NCBI RefSeq assembly: GCF_018882285.1
Contig: NZ_JACVOT010000001.1
Coordinates: 689,916 to 753,915, forward strand
DNA: 64,000 bases
DNA from: Polynucleobacter sp. AM-26B4
Lineage (GTDB): Bacteria > Pseudomonadota > Gammaproteobacteria > Burkholderiales > Burkholderiaceae
Reading direction: 5' to 3'
Shown: positions 46,844 through 55,320 of the stretch, one piece after another
How positions within the stretch are numbered: position 1 is the stretch's first letter
Layout of the letters: the number at the start of each line of letters is the position of its first letter
Notes under the pieces: generated by a model
Databases searched by the model: none
Told to the model about the DNA's origin: nothing
Seen by the model: the letters and a program-made list of their open reading frames with translations, nothing else
Program-made: the position numbers and the translations under genes

Positions 46844-47695
46844 TCAAACTGGGTTCGGAATGTCCACAAACTGGTGCTTGAGCTTGTATTTTTGGGCCAC
46901 GAACTCGCCAAGGGCCCCAATGCCATAACGCTCCGTGGCATGATGGCCAGCGGCAATGTAAGCCACCCCTGACTCTTGCGCCGCGTGGAAGGTCTGCTCA
47001 GAAACCTCACCACTAATGTAAGCGTCCACTTTCATTGAAACAGCTTCATTTATATAGCCCTGAGCCCCACCGGTACACCAGGCAATGCGCTTGATGGGCT
47101 TATTTAGGTCGCCAATCACCAAGGGGTCACGACCTAAGCGACCTGAGATACTCCTGGCCAATTGGCCCAAGGTCTTTTGAGAAGCCTCAGGGCGCCCTTC
47201 CCAAATCAGACCATCCATGACGGAGGCAGAACCCAAAGAAGCTCGCTCAGATTGTTTTAATGGCTTCCAACCCATCACTTTGGCTAATTGGGCGTTATTA
47301 CCCAAGACTGGGTGCACATCCAAGGGCAAGTGATAAGCGAATAAATTGATCTCATGGTCCATCAGCAACTTCAAGCGACTGTGTAATTGCCCAACAACTC
47401 GAGCATCGTCGTTTTTCCAAAACCAGCCATGGTGAACCATGATGGCGTCGGCCTTCAATGCAATCGCCTCTTCAATCAACGCCAAGCTAGCCGTCACCCC
47501 GCTGACCAAAGTTTTGATGATGGGCTTGCCCTGAACCTGCAAACCATTGGGACAGTAATCCTTGATGCGAGCCACCTGCAAATGATCATCCAAATACAAA
47601 GACAACTCATCTCGAGTCACAGAGTGAGTAAGTTTGGCTTTTTGAGTTTTCAAAGATTTCACAGATTTTTTACTTGGCTGGATTTTCTTGGTCAT
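46844..47695 (-). CDS. Nif3-like dinuclear metal-centre protein
   Basis: The 283-residue protein has family blocks [11 protein letters not shown] near 43-53, [10 protein letters not shown] near 91-100, [13 protein letters not shown] near 116-128, and the C-terminal [11 protein letters not shown] near 251-261. His residues in these blocks bind two metals. Nif3/YbgI proteins form hexamers; some act as GTP cyclohydrolase I-like enzymes but the role here is unknown. A Lys/Ser-rich extension (about 1-25) precedes the domain. It is divergent from the htrA-type gene. A six-base hairpin CTTACA/TGTAAG (46791-46806) lies downstream. Confidence 0.9.
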   Translation of the reverse strand: MTKKIQPSKKSVKSLKTQKAKLTHSVTRDELSLYLDDHLQVARIKDYCPNGLQVQGKPIIKTLVSGVTASLALIEEAIALKADAIMVHHGWFWKNDDARVVGQLHSRLKLLMDHEINLFAYHLPLDVHPVLGNNAQLAKVMGWKPLKQSERASLGSASVMDGLIWEGRPEASQKTLGQLARSISGRLGRDPLVIGDLNKPIKRIAWCTGGAQGYINEAVSMKVDAYISGEVSEQTFHAAQESGVAYIAAGHHATERYGIGALGEFVAQKYKLKHQFVDIPNPV

Positions 47696-47757
47696 GGTCT
47701 TTTTTAATTCTCTTAATTATTTTCTCGTTTTTAATGCAAATAGATTAACCTAACAAC

Positions 47758-48930
47758 ATGATGAAACATCTTTGGTTACTTTTCGCACAAATCTTCACGG
47801 CCCTACTGGCCCTGATATTTATTTTGGCAACTTTCAAACCACAATGGTTAGAAGGTGGTCCTTTTAGTGGCATAGCCGACTTTGTTGGCTTTGGTGATTC
47901 CATTTCAACCATCACCATCAAAGAATCTCACATCGATCCGAGCTCACCTAATCCTGGGTCGTATCACGAGGCTGTAAAACGATCCATGCCAGCAGTGGTC
48001 AATATTTTTATCAGCAAAAATAATTCAAATAAAAAATCCAAATCAAAAGCACTGCCACCACAGCATCCGCAAATACCGAATCCTGAGGACTTCAATCCCA
48101 ACTTAGGCTCAGGCGTCATCGTGAGTCCAGAAGGGTTGATACTCACCAATGAACATGTCATCGAAGGTGCCGATGTCATTGAAGTCGCTTTGGCTGATGG
48201 CAGAAAAACCACTGCGACTCTGATTGGCAGTGACCCAGACACAGACCTCGCGGTTCTTCGAGTGCAAATGCCCAACCTACCGAAACCCATCACCTTCGGA
48301 AAAATAGAATCTGTCAAAGTAGGTGACGTGGTTCTTGCAATCGGCAATCCATTTGGTGTTGGTCAAACTGTTACATCCGGAATCGTCTCTGCCTTGGGCA
48401 GAGATCATTTAGGCATCAACACCTTTGAAAACTTTATTCAAACAGATGCCGCGATCAATCCAGGCAATTCGGGTGGTGCCCTGGTTGACACCCGAGGACA
48501 TCTGATTGGTATCAACACAGCCATCTATTCACGAAGTGGTGGCTCAATGGGTATTGGCTTTGCCATCCCAGTTAACACCGCCAGAGATGTGATGGAATCC
48601 ATCATCAAAAACGGCAGTGTTGTCAGAGGTTGGATTGGTGTTGAACCAATGAACATCTCTGCAGAGATGGCAAGCACACTCAAGATCAGTGCTGATGGTG
48701 TATTAATCAATGGCACACTCAAAGGCGGCCCAGCTGATAAAGCGGGTATTCAGCCAGGTGATGTTTTAAAAACAATCAATAACAAACCAGTCAGCAACAT
48801 TACTCAATTACTCAAGCAAATATCAGAAGTACCGCCAGGCGACAAGATCAAAGCCACGATTAATCGCAAAGGTAAAAATCTAGAAATAGAAATACAAGTT
48901 GGCAAGAGACCAGGGCCTAAGAAGCGATAG
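47758..48930 (+). CDS. Membrane-anchored S1C serine protease (HtrA/DegS-like)
   Basis: A 390-residue protein with an N-terminal uncleaved membrane anchor (about 4-25), a trypsin-like domain with His133 (LTNEHVIEG), Asp163 (DPDTDLAVL) and Ser238 (NPGNSGGAL), and one PDZ domain (about 285-385). One anchor and one PDZ match DegS more than DegP or DegQ. DegS-like proteases sense unfolded outer-membrane proteins, but no rseA/rpoE genes are here. A Lys/Ser-rich linker (about 87-100) lies before the protease core. It is followed by a strong hairpin. Confidence 0.9.
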   Translation: MMKHLWLLFAQIFTALLALIFILATFKPQWLEGGPFSGIADFVGFGDSISTITIKESHIDPSSPNPGSYHEAVKRSMPAVVNIFISKNNSNKKSKSKALPPQHPQIPNPEDFNPNLGSGVIVSPEGLILTNEHVIEGADVIEVALADGRKTTATLIGSDPDTDLAVLRVQMPNLPKPITFGKIESVKVGDVVLAIGNPFGVGQTVTSGIVSALGRDHLGINTFENFIQTDAAINPGNSGGALVDTRGHLIGINTAIYSRSGGSMGIGFAIPVNTARDVMESIIKNGSVVRGWIGVEPMNISAEMASTLKISADGVLINGTLKGGPADKAGIQPGDVLKTINNKPVSNITQLLKQISEVPPGDKIKATINRKGKNLEIEIQVGKRPGPKKR

Positions 48931-48982
48931 AACTAAGATAAAAAAATAGAAGTTAGCAACAATACAAACAAAGTAAAAATGA

Positions 48983-49016
48983 AAAAGGGGCTCCGTGAAT
49001 TCACAGAGCCCCTTTT
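48983..49016. terminator. Bidirectional terminator between htrA-type gene and ompW
   Basis: AAAAGGGGCTC pairs with GAGCCCCTTTT, extended inside by GTGAA/TTCAC around a single C-A mismatch. A T-tract occurs on both strands. Confidence 0.85.
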
Positions 49017-49036
49017 AAGCAAGTCAATTAATCAGA

Positions 49037-49651
49037 TTAAAACTTGTATGTCACACCCACTGATGTAGCAATTGGGCTTAGGTTTAAATTACCGATACTA
49101 GCGCCAGTGTCATTTGCAAAAACATCAGTATTCATCTTCATATATTTGACATCAAAATTAACGCCCCAATTTTTATCAAACATGTAATCTGTACCTACTT
49201 GAGCTACAAATCCAGTGCTTGAGTTTTCAATTGAGTAAGTTCCTGAGCCAAGATTCTTTCTGCTGCTAAACAAAGTGTAATTAACACCTGCGCCAACATA
49301 AGGCTTTAATGCTCCGAAATTTGTAAAGTGATATTGCAACAACAATGAAGGTGGCAACGCTTTCACATCTCCCAAAGATGAAGAGCCAGCCATAATTTCC
49401 ACATTCTGCGGGTATGTCAAAACCAACTCTGCTGCAACATTCTTATTAAAGAAATAAGAAATATCTAACTCTGGGATTGTTTGATTCTTAGAGTGAACAT
49501 TTGCACTTTGAACAGTCGCTGTTTGACCGTTATCCCAATTTAAATTTGTTGCACGAGCACGAACCATCCATGGATTTTCTTGGGCAATTGCATTGAATGA
49601 CAAAGCTGCCAATAAACCCAAAGCTAACTTGCTGATTGTTGTTTTTTTCAT
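49037..49651 (-). CDS. ompW: OmpW-family outer-membrane protein
   Basis: The 204-residue precursor (ATG at 49651, GAGG eight bases before) has a signal peptide (MKKTTISK...FNAIAQ, 1-24) followed by ENPWMVRARATNLNW, the first OmpW strand. It ends GVTYKF with C-terminal Phe. An eight-stranded barrel with a hydrophobic side channel is expected; OmpW is linked to small hydrophobic compounds and to aerobic-anaerobic shift. FNR-type sites upstream fit the FNR control known for OmpW in enterobacteria. The frame extends to 49678 but the signal peptide fixes the start. Confidence 0.92.
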   Translation of the reverse strand: MKKTTISKLALGLLAALSFNAIAQENPWMVRARATNLNWDNGQTATVQSANVHSKNQTIPELDISYFFNKNVAAELVLTYPQNVEIMAGSSSLGDVKALPPSLLLQYHFTNFGALKPYVGAGVNYTLFSSRKNLGSGTYSIENSSTGFVAQVGTDYMFDKNWGVNFDVKYMKMNTDVFANDTGASIGNLNLSPIATSVGVTYKF

Positions 49652-49689
49652 TTTCTTTCCCTCAAAAATAGTCACCATCTGACATAAGC

Positions 49690-49731
49690 ATCTTAGAAGG
49701 GAGAGGAAGGCAATGATTTGACCTGAATCAA
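49690..49731 (-). promoter_or_regulatory. Class II FNR/ANR-type promoter of ompW
   Basis: TTGACCTGAATCAA (49718-49731) matches the TTGAT-N4-ATCAA FNR site except one base. On the minus strand TAAGAT (49695-49690) lies where a -10 should be when the box is centred at -41.5. The predicted start is 49683, giving a 31-base leader. Confidence 0.65.
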
Positions 49732-49737
49732 ATCAAA

Positions 49738-49756
49738 CTTAGCCAAAGTGGCTAAG
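49738..49756. repeat. Hairpin between the two FNR-type boxes
   Basis: Perfect eight-base arms CTTAGCCA/TGGCTAAG around AAG. It may be a weak terminator for gltL transcripts or another operator. Confidence 0.5.
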
Positions 49757-49760
49757 TACC

Positions 49761-49786
49761 ACTTACTTGATTTAAGTCAAATAAGT
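49761..49786. promoter_or_regulatory. Second FNR/ANR-type palindrome upstream of ompW
   Basis: TTGATTTAAGTCAA (49767-49780) is an FNR-like palindrome embedded in a 26-base near-perfect inverted repeat with outer arms ACTTA/TAAGT. It lies between ompW and the gltL stop, about 49 bases from the first box. Confidence 0.55.
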
Positions 49787-49800
49787 AGTTTTTTAGAATA

Positions 49801-50535
49801 TTAATGCGCCAAGATCTTAGATAAGAAATCTTTTGCTCTTGGTGATCTTTCTTCGGGTTTGTTAAAGAAATCATCCTTCGGACAATCTTCAACAATCTTG
49901 CCTTGATCCATGAAGATCACGCGATTACTGACTTTTCTGGCAAAACCCATTTCGTGGGTCACGCACATCATGGTCATGCCTTCATTGGCGAGCTGAACCA
50001 TCACATCCAATACCTCACCCACCATTTCAGGGTCTAGAGCGGATGTAGGCTCATCAAACAACATCACAATCGGATCCATGCTCAAAGCTCTTGCAATCGC
50101 CACGCGTTGCTGCTGACCGCCTGATAGCTGACCTGGGAACTTATCCTTTTGAGCAGATAAGCCTACTCGATCTAAATACTTTAAACCATGAGCCAGCGCA
50201 TCACTTGGACTACGTCCAAGTACCTTGACTTGAGCCAATGTTAAGTTTTCAGTGACAGACAAATGTGGGAATAACTCAAAGTGTTGGAACACCATGCCAA
50301 CTCTTGAGCGTAATTTAGGTAAATTGGTTTTTGAGTCATGAACCGCGATACCGTCAACAGTGATTTCACCTTTTTGAAAAGGCTCTAATGCATTGATGGT
50401 CTTAATCAAGGTTGATTTACCAGAACCAGATGGGCCACAAACAACAACTACCTCACCTTTTTTAATGTCAGTGGTGCAATCCGTTAATACCTGGAAATTC
50501 CCATACCACTTGGAGACGTTTTTCATTTCAATCAT
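49801..50535 (-). CDS. gltL: Glutamate/aspartate ABC transporter, ATP-binding protein
   Basis: This 244-residue ATPase has Walker [10 protein letters not shown] at 34-42, the ABC signature [15 protein letters not shown] near 137-151, Walker [14 protein letters not shown] near 158-170 and the H-loop VTHEMGF near 193. It fits the polar amino acid group (GltL/GlnQ). It energises uptake by GltJ and GltK. It follows gltK after 74 bases that contain a tandem repeat. Confidence 0.93.
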   Translation of the reverse strand: MIEMKNVSKWYGNFQVLTDCTTDIKKGEVVVVCGPSGSGKSTLIKTINALEPFQKGEITVDGIAVHDSKTNLPKLRSRVGMVFQHFELFPHLSVTENLTLAQVKVLGRSPSDALAHGLKYLDRVGLSAQKDKFPGQLSGGQQQRVAIARALSMDPIVMLFDEPTSALDPEMVGEVLDVMVQLANEGMTMMCVTHEMGFARKVSNRVIFMDQGKIVEDCPKDDFFNKPEERSPRAKDFLSKILAH

Positions 50536-50575
50536 GGTGATCTCTTATGTCTTTGTTATTTGATGTTTAATTTAC

Positions 50576-50597
50576 TTAAGCTATTTTTAGGCTATTT
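50576..50597 (-). repeat. 11-bp tandem duplication between gltK and gltL
   Basis: TTAAGCTATTT and TTAGGCTATTT are adjacent and differ at one position. They lie 13 bases after the gltK stop. Confidence 0.7.
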
Positions 50598-50609
50598 ATA
50601 AATTTTGTT

Positions 50610-51275
50610 TTAACGAATAATCGCCACACGTTGCTGCAATACTCTGACAAGCCTTGATAAGCTAAAGCAGATCAAGAAATAAATCACAGCTGCAGCCAAA
50701 TAAGTTTCAATCGGACGACCAAAGTTTTTGCCAGCAACTTCAAACCCTTTGAGCATGTCATAGGCACCAATGGCGTAAACCAATGATGTGTCCTGGAACA
50801 AAATGATGGTTTGAGTGAGTAATACCGGAATCATGTTCCTAAAGGCTTGCGGCAAAATGATCAAACGCATGTTTTGAGAATACGTCATGCCCATGGCTTG
50901 GCCAGCATGAATTTGCCCTCTAGGAATCGATTGAATACCTGAGCGCATGATTTCGCAAAAGAAGGCCGCTTCAAAAGCAACAAAAGTGATGATGGCTGAT
51001 AGTTCAGCGCCAATCGGTTTACCCAGAATCGCTGGCATCAATAAGAAGAACCACAAGATCACCATCACCAATGGAATCGAGCGCATCGTATTCACATAAG
51101 TGGCTGCAGGTATTTCTAACCACTTATTGCCAGATAAACGCATCAAAGCCAAAAGAGTGCCAAAGAAAATACCACCGATGGTGGCAATCACGGTCAATTG
51201 GATGCTGAACACCAAGCCACTCAAGACATAACTTCGGATGAGTTCCCAGCTATAAAAAGAAAGATCAATATTCAT
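50610..51275 (-). CDS. gltK: Glutamate/aspartate ABC transporter, permease GltK
   Basis: The 221-residue membrane protein has five hydrophobic segments and the polar amino acid permease pattern: a conserved TMRSIPLVMVILWFF block near 62-76, and the EAA loop SGIQSIPRGQIHAGQAMG near 113-130 that contacts GltL. It pairs with GltJ to form the channel. It lies 12 bases after gltJ. Confidence 0.92.
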   Translation of the reverse strand: MNIDLSFYSWELIRSYVLSGLVFSIQLTVIATIGGIFFGTLLALMRLSGNKWLEIPAATYVNTMRSIPLVMVILWFFLLMPAILGKPIGAELSAIITFVAFEAAFFCEIMRSGIQSIPRGQIHAGQAMGMTYSQNMRLIILPQAFRNMIPVLLTQTIILFQDTSLVYAIGAYDMLKGFEVAGKNFGRPIETYLAAAVIYFLICFSLSRLVRVLQQRVAIIR

Positions 51276-51287
51276 TATTTATCTTTT

Positions 51288-52055
51288 TTAATGACCACCG
51301 CTGCTAGCTGCAGCAATGAAACCAGGAACCCTGGTTCTGGATTCAATAAAGGCCATGACACGGTTTACACTCAAAGCAGAAACCACGTACAAGGCTGTCA
51401 CGCCTAAATAGATTTCAATACCTCTGGAGGTCTCTTCTTGCGCTTGCATCGCGAACAAAGTCAGCTCAGCAACTGAAACAGCAAAAGCCACAGAAGAGTT
51501 TTTAATGATGTTCATTGATTCTGATGTCAATGGTGGAATCACGATGCGTAAAGCCATAGGCAAAATCACATAGCGGTATGACTGAGTGGTGGTTAATCCA
51601 ACTGCTAGTGCGGCGTATCGTTGCCCTCTAGGCAAAGAGCCTATACCGGCTCTGACTTGTTCTGCAATACGAGCAGAAGTGAAGAAGCCTAGGGCCAAAC
51701 TCACCAATACAAATGAAGGGAATCCCTTCATCACAGGAAATAGAGCGGGTATCACGTGATACCAAAGAAATACCTGAACCAATACAGGAATATTTCTGAA
51801 CAACTCAACCCATACAGTGCCCAATAATGCGAGCGCTCGGGTCAATAAATTATCGGGGGGCAAGGTTCTTAAAGTGCCCATCAAGACACCCAAAATCATG
51901 GCCACAAAAAGACCTAGGGCTGAAACCGATAAGGTCCAGCCCCAAGCAGATAACATCCAGTCTAAATAAGTGATTTCTCCACCGGTGCCAAAGCACACCG
52001 GTGAGAAATCTTCTTCTAAAGTACTTTTACAAAATACTTCCCAATTCCAAGACAT
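51288..52055 (-). CDS. gltJ: Glutamate/aspartate ABC transporter, permease GltJ
   Basis: A 255-residue permease subunit. The N-terminal segment WEVFCKSTLEE and a following loop are typical of GltJ. ELFRNIPVLVQVFLWYH near 87-103 and the EAA loop AGIGSLPRGQRYAALAVG near 135-152 are conserved. It forms a heterodimer with GltK. The gene begins 35 bases after gltI. Confidence 0.92.
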   Translation of the reverse strand: MSWNWEVFCKSTLEEDFSPVCFGTGGEITYLDWMLSAWGWTLSVSALGLFVAMILGVLMGTLRTLPPDNLLTRALALLGTVWVELFRNIPVLVQVFLWYHVIPALFPVMKGFPSFVLVSLALGFFTSARIAEQVRAGIGSLPRGQRYAALAVGLTTTQSYRYVILPMALRIVIPPLTSESMNIIKNSSVAFAVSVAELTLFAMQAQEETSRGIEIYLGVTALYVVSALSVNRVMAFIESRTRVPGFIAAASSGGH

Positions 52056-52090
52056 CTAATGTGTTTACTTTCTACTACTTGGTTAGGGAA

Positions 52091-52987
52091 TTACTTCTTA
52101 GCGTAGTCTTCAGCAGGTTTGTCGTTTGGATTAGCCCAAGCGTCTTTTGTACTTGCAGACAAAGCTAAACCAACTTTATTACCTTTTGGTGGAATTGGTT
52201 GCAAGAACCACTTGTCCCACAACTTAGCCAATGTGCCGTCTTTCATCATCTTCTTGATGCTGTCGTCCACAGACTTCTTAAACGCTGGGTCATCTTTACG
52301 GATCATGATCGCGATTGGCTCAACTGCAATAACTTCACCAACGATTTTGAAATCAGCTGGGTTCTTAGAGTTGGCAATGTTACCGGCCAAGATTGAACCG
52401 TCCATTACGAAGGCATCAGCACGACCAGACTCTAGCAACAAGAAGCTGTCAGCGTGGTCTTTACCAAATACTTCATCAAAGTTAACGTTTGCAGCACGCT
52501 CGTGCTTGCGCAACAACTGGACTGATGTTGTACCTGTTGTAGTTGCCACTTTCTTGCCAGCCAATTGGTTCAAAGAAGTAATGTTTGAGTTTGCTTTAAC
52601 AGCAATACGAACTTCTTCAACATATGTTGTTACAGCAAAAGCCACGTCTTTTTGACGTGTAGCATTGTTTGTTGTTGAGCCACACTCAATGTCGACTGTA
52701 CCGTTAGCCACCAATGGCAAACGATTTTGTGAAGTCACAGCTTGATATTTGATATCTAGCTTGTTTAATTTCAATTGTTTTTGAACGTCTGCCAAAACAC
52801 GTTGACAAATTTCTACGTGGTAACCAGCAAACTTGCCGTCACCCACTGTGTATGACAAGGCGCCTGAAGACTCACGCACACCCATTGTTACTGCGCTTGA
52901 AGACTTGATTTTTGCCAAAGTATCAGCTTGTGCTGTAGCGATCACGCCCAAACCTAATAATGCTGCAACCAATAGATTCTTTTTCAT
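52091..52987 (-). CDS. gltI: Glutamate/aspartate ABC transporter, periplasmic binding protein
   Basis: With ATG 52987 (GGAG five bases upstream) the precursor has 298 residues and a clear Sec signal (MKKNLLVAALLGLGVIATAQA). The mature protein is a type II periplasmic binding protein: GVRESSGALSYT near 36-47, a GYHVEICQRV block and TTGTTSVQLLRKHE. It binds acidic amino acids. The promoter is probably near 53050-53055 (TATAAA on the minus strand, weak -35). The frame upstream to 53032 lacks a signal at its start. Confidence 0.93.
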   Translation of the reverse strand: MKKNLLVAALLGLGVIATAQADTLAKIKSSSAVTMGVRESSGALSYTVGDGKFAGYHVEICQRVLADVQKQLKLNKLDIKYQAVTSQNRLPLVANGTVDIECGSTTNNATRQKDVAFAVTTYVEEVRIAVKANSNITSLNQLAGKKVATTTGTTSVQLLRKHERAANVNFDEVFGKDHADSFLLLESGRADAFVMDGSILAGNIANSKNPADFKIVGEVIAVEPIAIMIRKDDPAFKKSVDDSIKKMMKDGTLAKLWDKWFLQPIPPKGNKVGLALSASTKDAWANPNDKPAEDYAKK

Positions 52988-53111
52988 TACTGCTCCTTCA
53001 TTGTTATTAAAACGAACCGAAAACAGACCCAATCAGGCAAAAAGCCGGATTTATAGTTTTTAGCAGATTTTGAGAAATAAAAGTAGATGGGTATGCCCTA
53101 ATTATGTGACG

Positions 53112-54530
53112 TTAATTTGGAATAAATAGGGTAATTTTTGTACCAGAATGGTAATTTTCACCAGTTAACAGATAAGGACTATCTAAACTAATCTTCAAAT
53201 TATGTTGCAAAACAATCTCTTTAACTATCGATAGGCCCAATCCACTCCCAGGTTCTTTGCTATCACCTCTAAAAAAGCGATTAAAGACTTTTCCCTGATA
53301 CTGCAATGGAATGCCGGGGCCATTATCAATGACGCTCAATGAATCATGATCAATTCTGATGGTTACTTGAGTTCCAGAAGGGCAATATCTAATAGCGTTA
53401 TCGATCAGGTTGCCAATGCATTCTGATAACAAAATTTCGGACCCCTTCACAACCAAAGAGTTAACCTGACAATCAATCCCTAAGTCGATACCTAATTTTT
53501 GTGCATGCGGATAATAATCAATGACCAATTGTTTTGACAGAGCAACCAAATCTACGTTTTTAGTCAAATCAATTTCATACCCATGCTCAGCCTTCGTCAT
53601 TGATAAAAGTTGTTCAGTCAACCTAACCGAAGTGTCAGCTGTTTTTGAGAGGCCTTCAATAATCTTCGCCAGATCTTCATTCATGGGCTCTTTTTTTGCT
53701 AAACCAACTTGAGTTTTAACAATCGCCCAAGGAGTTCTTAGTTGATGTGCGGCGTTGCCTATGAATTTTTTTCTAAGTGTCAGCAGATTGGCCAATCGAG
53801 ATAGATAAATATTTAAACTTTCTATAAATGGAATTAGCTCTTTTGGTAAAGACTTATTCTCTATCGTACTTAAATCTGATTCATCACGATTCGCCAAATA
53901 ACGACTCAAACGATTAATCGGCTTAAGGCTCTTATTAATCACAATCCAAATAAGCCCAGTTAAAGCAATGAGCAAAATTGTTTGACCTAACAAGAGCTCT
54001 CTAAGCATGTGGGAAATTAATATATTTCTTGCCTCTAAAGTCTCGGCAACCTTAATCGTGATTAATCCTTTAGTTCCCGACTTTTGATTGAGGTCTGCTG
54101 ACTCAACCAATGAGTGTTTCAATATGGCCAAACGAATTGGCAATCCATTGATATTTTCATTATGAAAACTTACCAGCGAAAAGTAATTGACTGAGTTTTC
54201 TGTTTGGCCAGAAGTACTTGGAAGCATTGCATTGCCAACCAAGGTTTGGTTATCTGCATCTACGATTTGATAAAAAAACCTTGAGCCGATGTTGCTTTCA
54301 AACAAGTATGTGGCTGATTCAGGTACCTCAATCTTTAATCGTCCGCCTTCTAATTTTGATTCTTCAGCAATTGTTCTTGCTGCAATATACAAAGAGCGAT
54401 CATATGCGTTATTAGCAGCATCCACGCTATTTCTATAAGAAAAAACAGCATTGATGATGATCAATAGAACCAAGGGTAAAACTAGCCAAATAAACAAGGC
54501 CTGCTTGAGAGATTTAATTCGTAGACTCAT
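53112..54530 (-). CDS. Sensor histidine kinase, TctE-like
   Basis: This 472-residue kinase has two membrane helices (about 10-30 and 178-198) around a periplasmic domain of the 2CSK_N type (ANNAYDRSLYIAARTIAEE near 39-57). It then has a short HAMP-like linker, the phospho-acceptor His262 in AAHQLRTP, an N-box (CIGNLIDNAIRY), G1 (VIDNGPGIP) and G2 (GSGLGLSIV). 2CSK_N domains mark TctE-type kinases that control tricarboxylate transport. It overlaps its response regulator by four bases and adjoins a tct operon, which strengthens the call. Signal unknown. Confidence 0.88.
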   Translation of the reverse strand: MSLRIKSLKQALFIWLVLPLVLLIIINAVFSYRNSVDAANNAYDRSLYIAARTIAEESKLEGGRLKIEVPESATYLFESNIGSRFFYQIVDADNQTLVGNAMLPSTSGQTENSVNYFSLVSFHNENINGLPIRLAILKHSLVESADLNQKSGTKGLITIKVAETLEARNILISHMLRELLLGQTILLIALTGLIWIVINKSLKPINRLSRYLANRDESDLSTIENKSLPKELIPFIESLNIYLSRLANLLTLRKKFIGNAAHQLRTPWAIVKTQVGLAKKEPMNEDLAKIIEGLSKTADTSVRLTEQLLSMTKAEHGYEIDLTKNVDLVALSKQLVIDYYPHAQKLGIDLGIDCQVNSLVVKGSEILLSECIGNLIDNAIRYCPSGTQVTIRIDHDSLSVIDNGPGIPLQYQGKVFNRFFRGDSKEPGSGLGLSIVKEIVLQHNLKISLDSPYLLTGENYHSGTKITLFIPN

Positions 54531-55195
54531 GAATCAATCCTCAACATATAACCAATGCCTCTCACTGTTGTGATTTCGCACCCCAGCTCAACAGTAATTT
54601 TTTTTCTTATTCTATAAATCAGAACCTCAACTGCATCGGGTGCTGCGTTTTCATGTTGAAATATTTGCTGATGTAAAAAATCTTTGGCAACCACTCTATT
54701 TTTTCGATCAAACAACAATCTTAGTAATGCGCTCTCCCTCGGGGTTAAGCTGATCAGTTCATTTTTATTGAAAAAGCTTTGGGTTGATTTCTCATAACTA
54801 AGATTTCCATAAGATTCAATGTCAGAAACAATTTGAGGAGCCCTTCTTAAAAGAGCATGAACTCTTGCATCAAACTCTTCTAAGTCAAATGGTTTTGGCA
54901 AATAATCATCAGCGCCCGCATTTAGACCTTTGACTCGATCACCAACATCTGCTCTTGCGGTCAAAATTAGGACGGGAACAAAATCTTTCCTTGCCCTAAT
55001 CTCTTGCAATATCGAGAGGCCATCACGTTTTGGCAAATTTAAATCCAAAATAATCAGGTTAAATTCATGACTAAATAGAAGATTGGCGGCTTCCTGACCA
55101 TCCATAGCTAAAGTAACTTCCAGCCCCATTTTTCGGAGGGCAGAGCTCAGCCACAAGGCTAGCTCCTGGGTATCTTCAACTAAAAGTACTTTCAT
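54527..55195 (-). CDS. Response regulator, OmpR family, TctD-like
   Basis: A 222-residue regulator with phospho-acceptor Asp51 in LILDLNLPKRDG, Asp8 for metal binding, and Lys101 in LPKPFD. The C-terminal winged helix (about 125-222) has the TPRESALLRLL and YRIRKKI helices of the OmpR class. It is transcribed with the kinase and is divergent from the tctC-B-A-C operon with 125 bases between. Pairing and context suggest control of that operon. A direct repeat in the gap is a plausible binding site. Confidence 0.9.
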   Translation of the reverse strand: MKVLLVEDTQELALWLSSALRKMGLEVTLAMDGQEAANLLFSHEFNLIILDLNLPKRDGLSILQEIRARKDFVPVLILTARADVGDRVKGLNAGADDYLPKPFDLEEFDARVHALLRRAPQIVSDIESYGNLSYEKSTQSFFNKNELISLTPRESALLRLLFDRKNRVVAKDFLHQQIFQHENAAPDAVEVLIYRIRKKITVELGCEITTVRGIGYMLRIDS

Positions 55196-55216
55196 TAGGG
55201 TAAAACCTTAGTCATT

Positions 55217-55234
55217 TTGACAGCTAATTGACAG
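55217..55234. promoter_or_regulatory. TTGACAG direct repeat with 11-bp period in the tctD-tctC gap
   Basis: TTGACAG occurs at 55217-55223 and 55228-55234, one helical turn apart. On the other strand this reads CTGTCAA-TTAG-CTGTCAA, close to a Pho box and typical for OmpR-family regulators. It lies 22 bases before the tctD ATG and about 87 before tctC. Confidence 0.55.
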
Positions 55235-55320
55235 TGGCTTGGGTGATGATTTGATTGTCATAGCTATATGGCGTTAGTTATTTTGCAATTTAACCACTTA
55301 TATATCTGTTGGAGTAAAAG

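Noticed and set aside
52119..52655. 178-codon open frame on the plus strand
   Set aside because: Antisense to gltI, which has a signal peptide and binding-protein motifs. No ribosome site or domain in the antisense frame.
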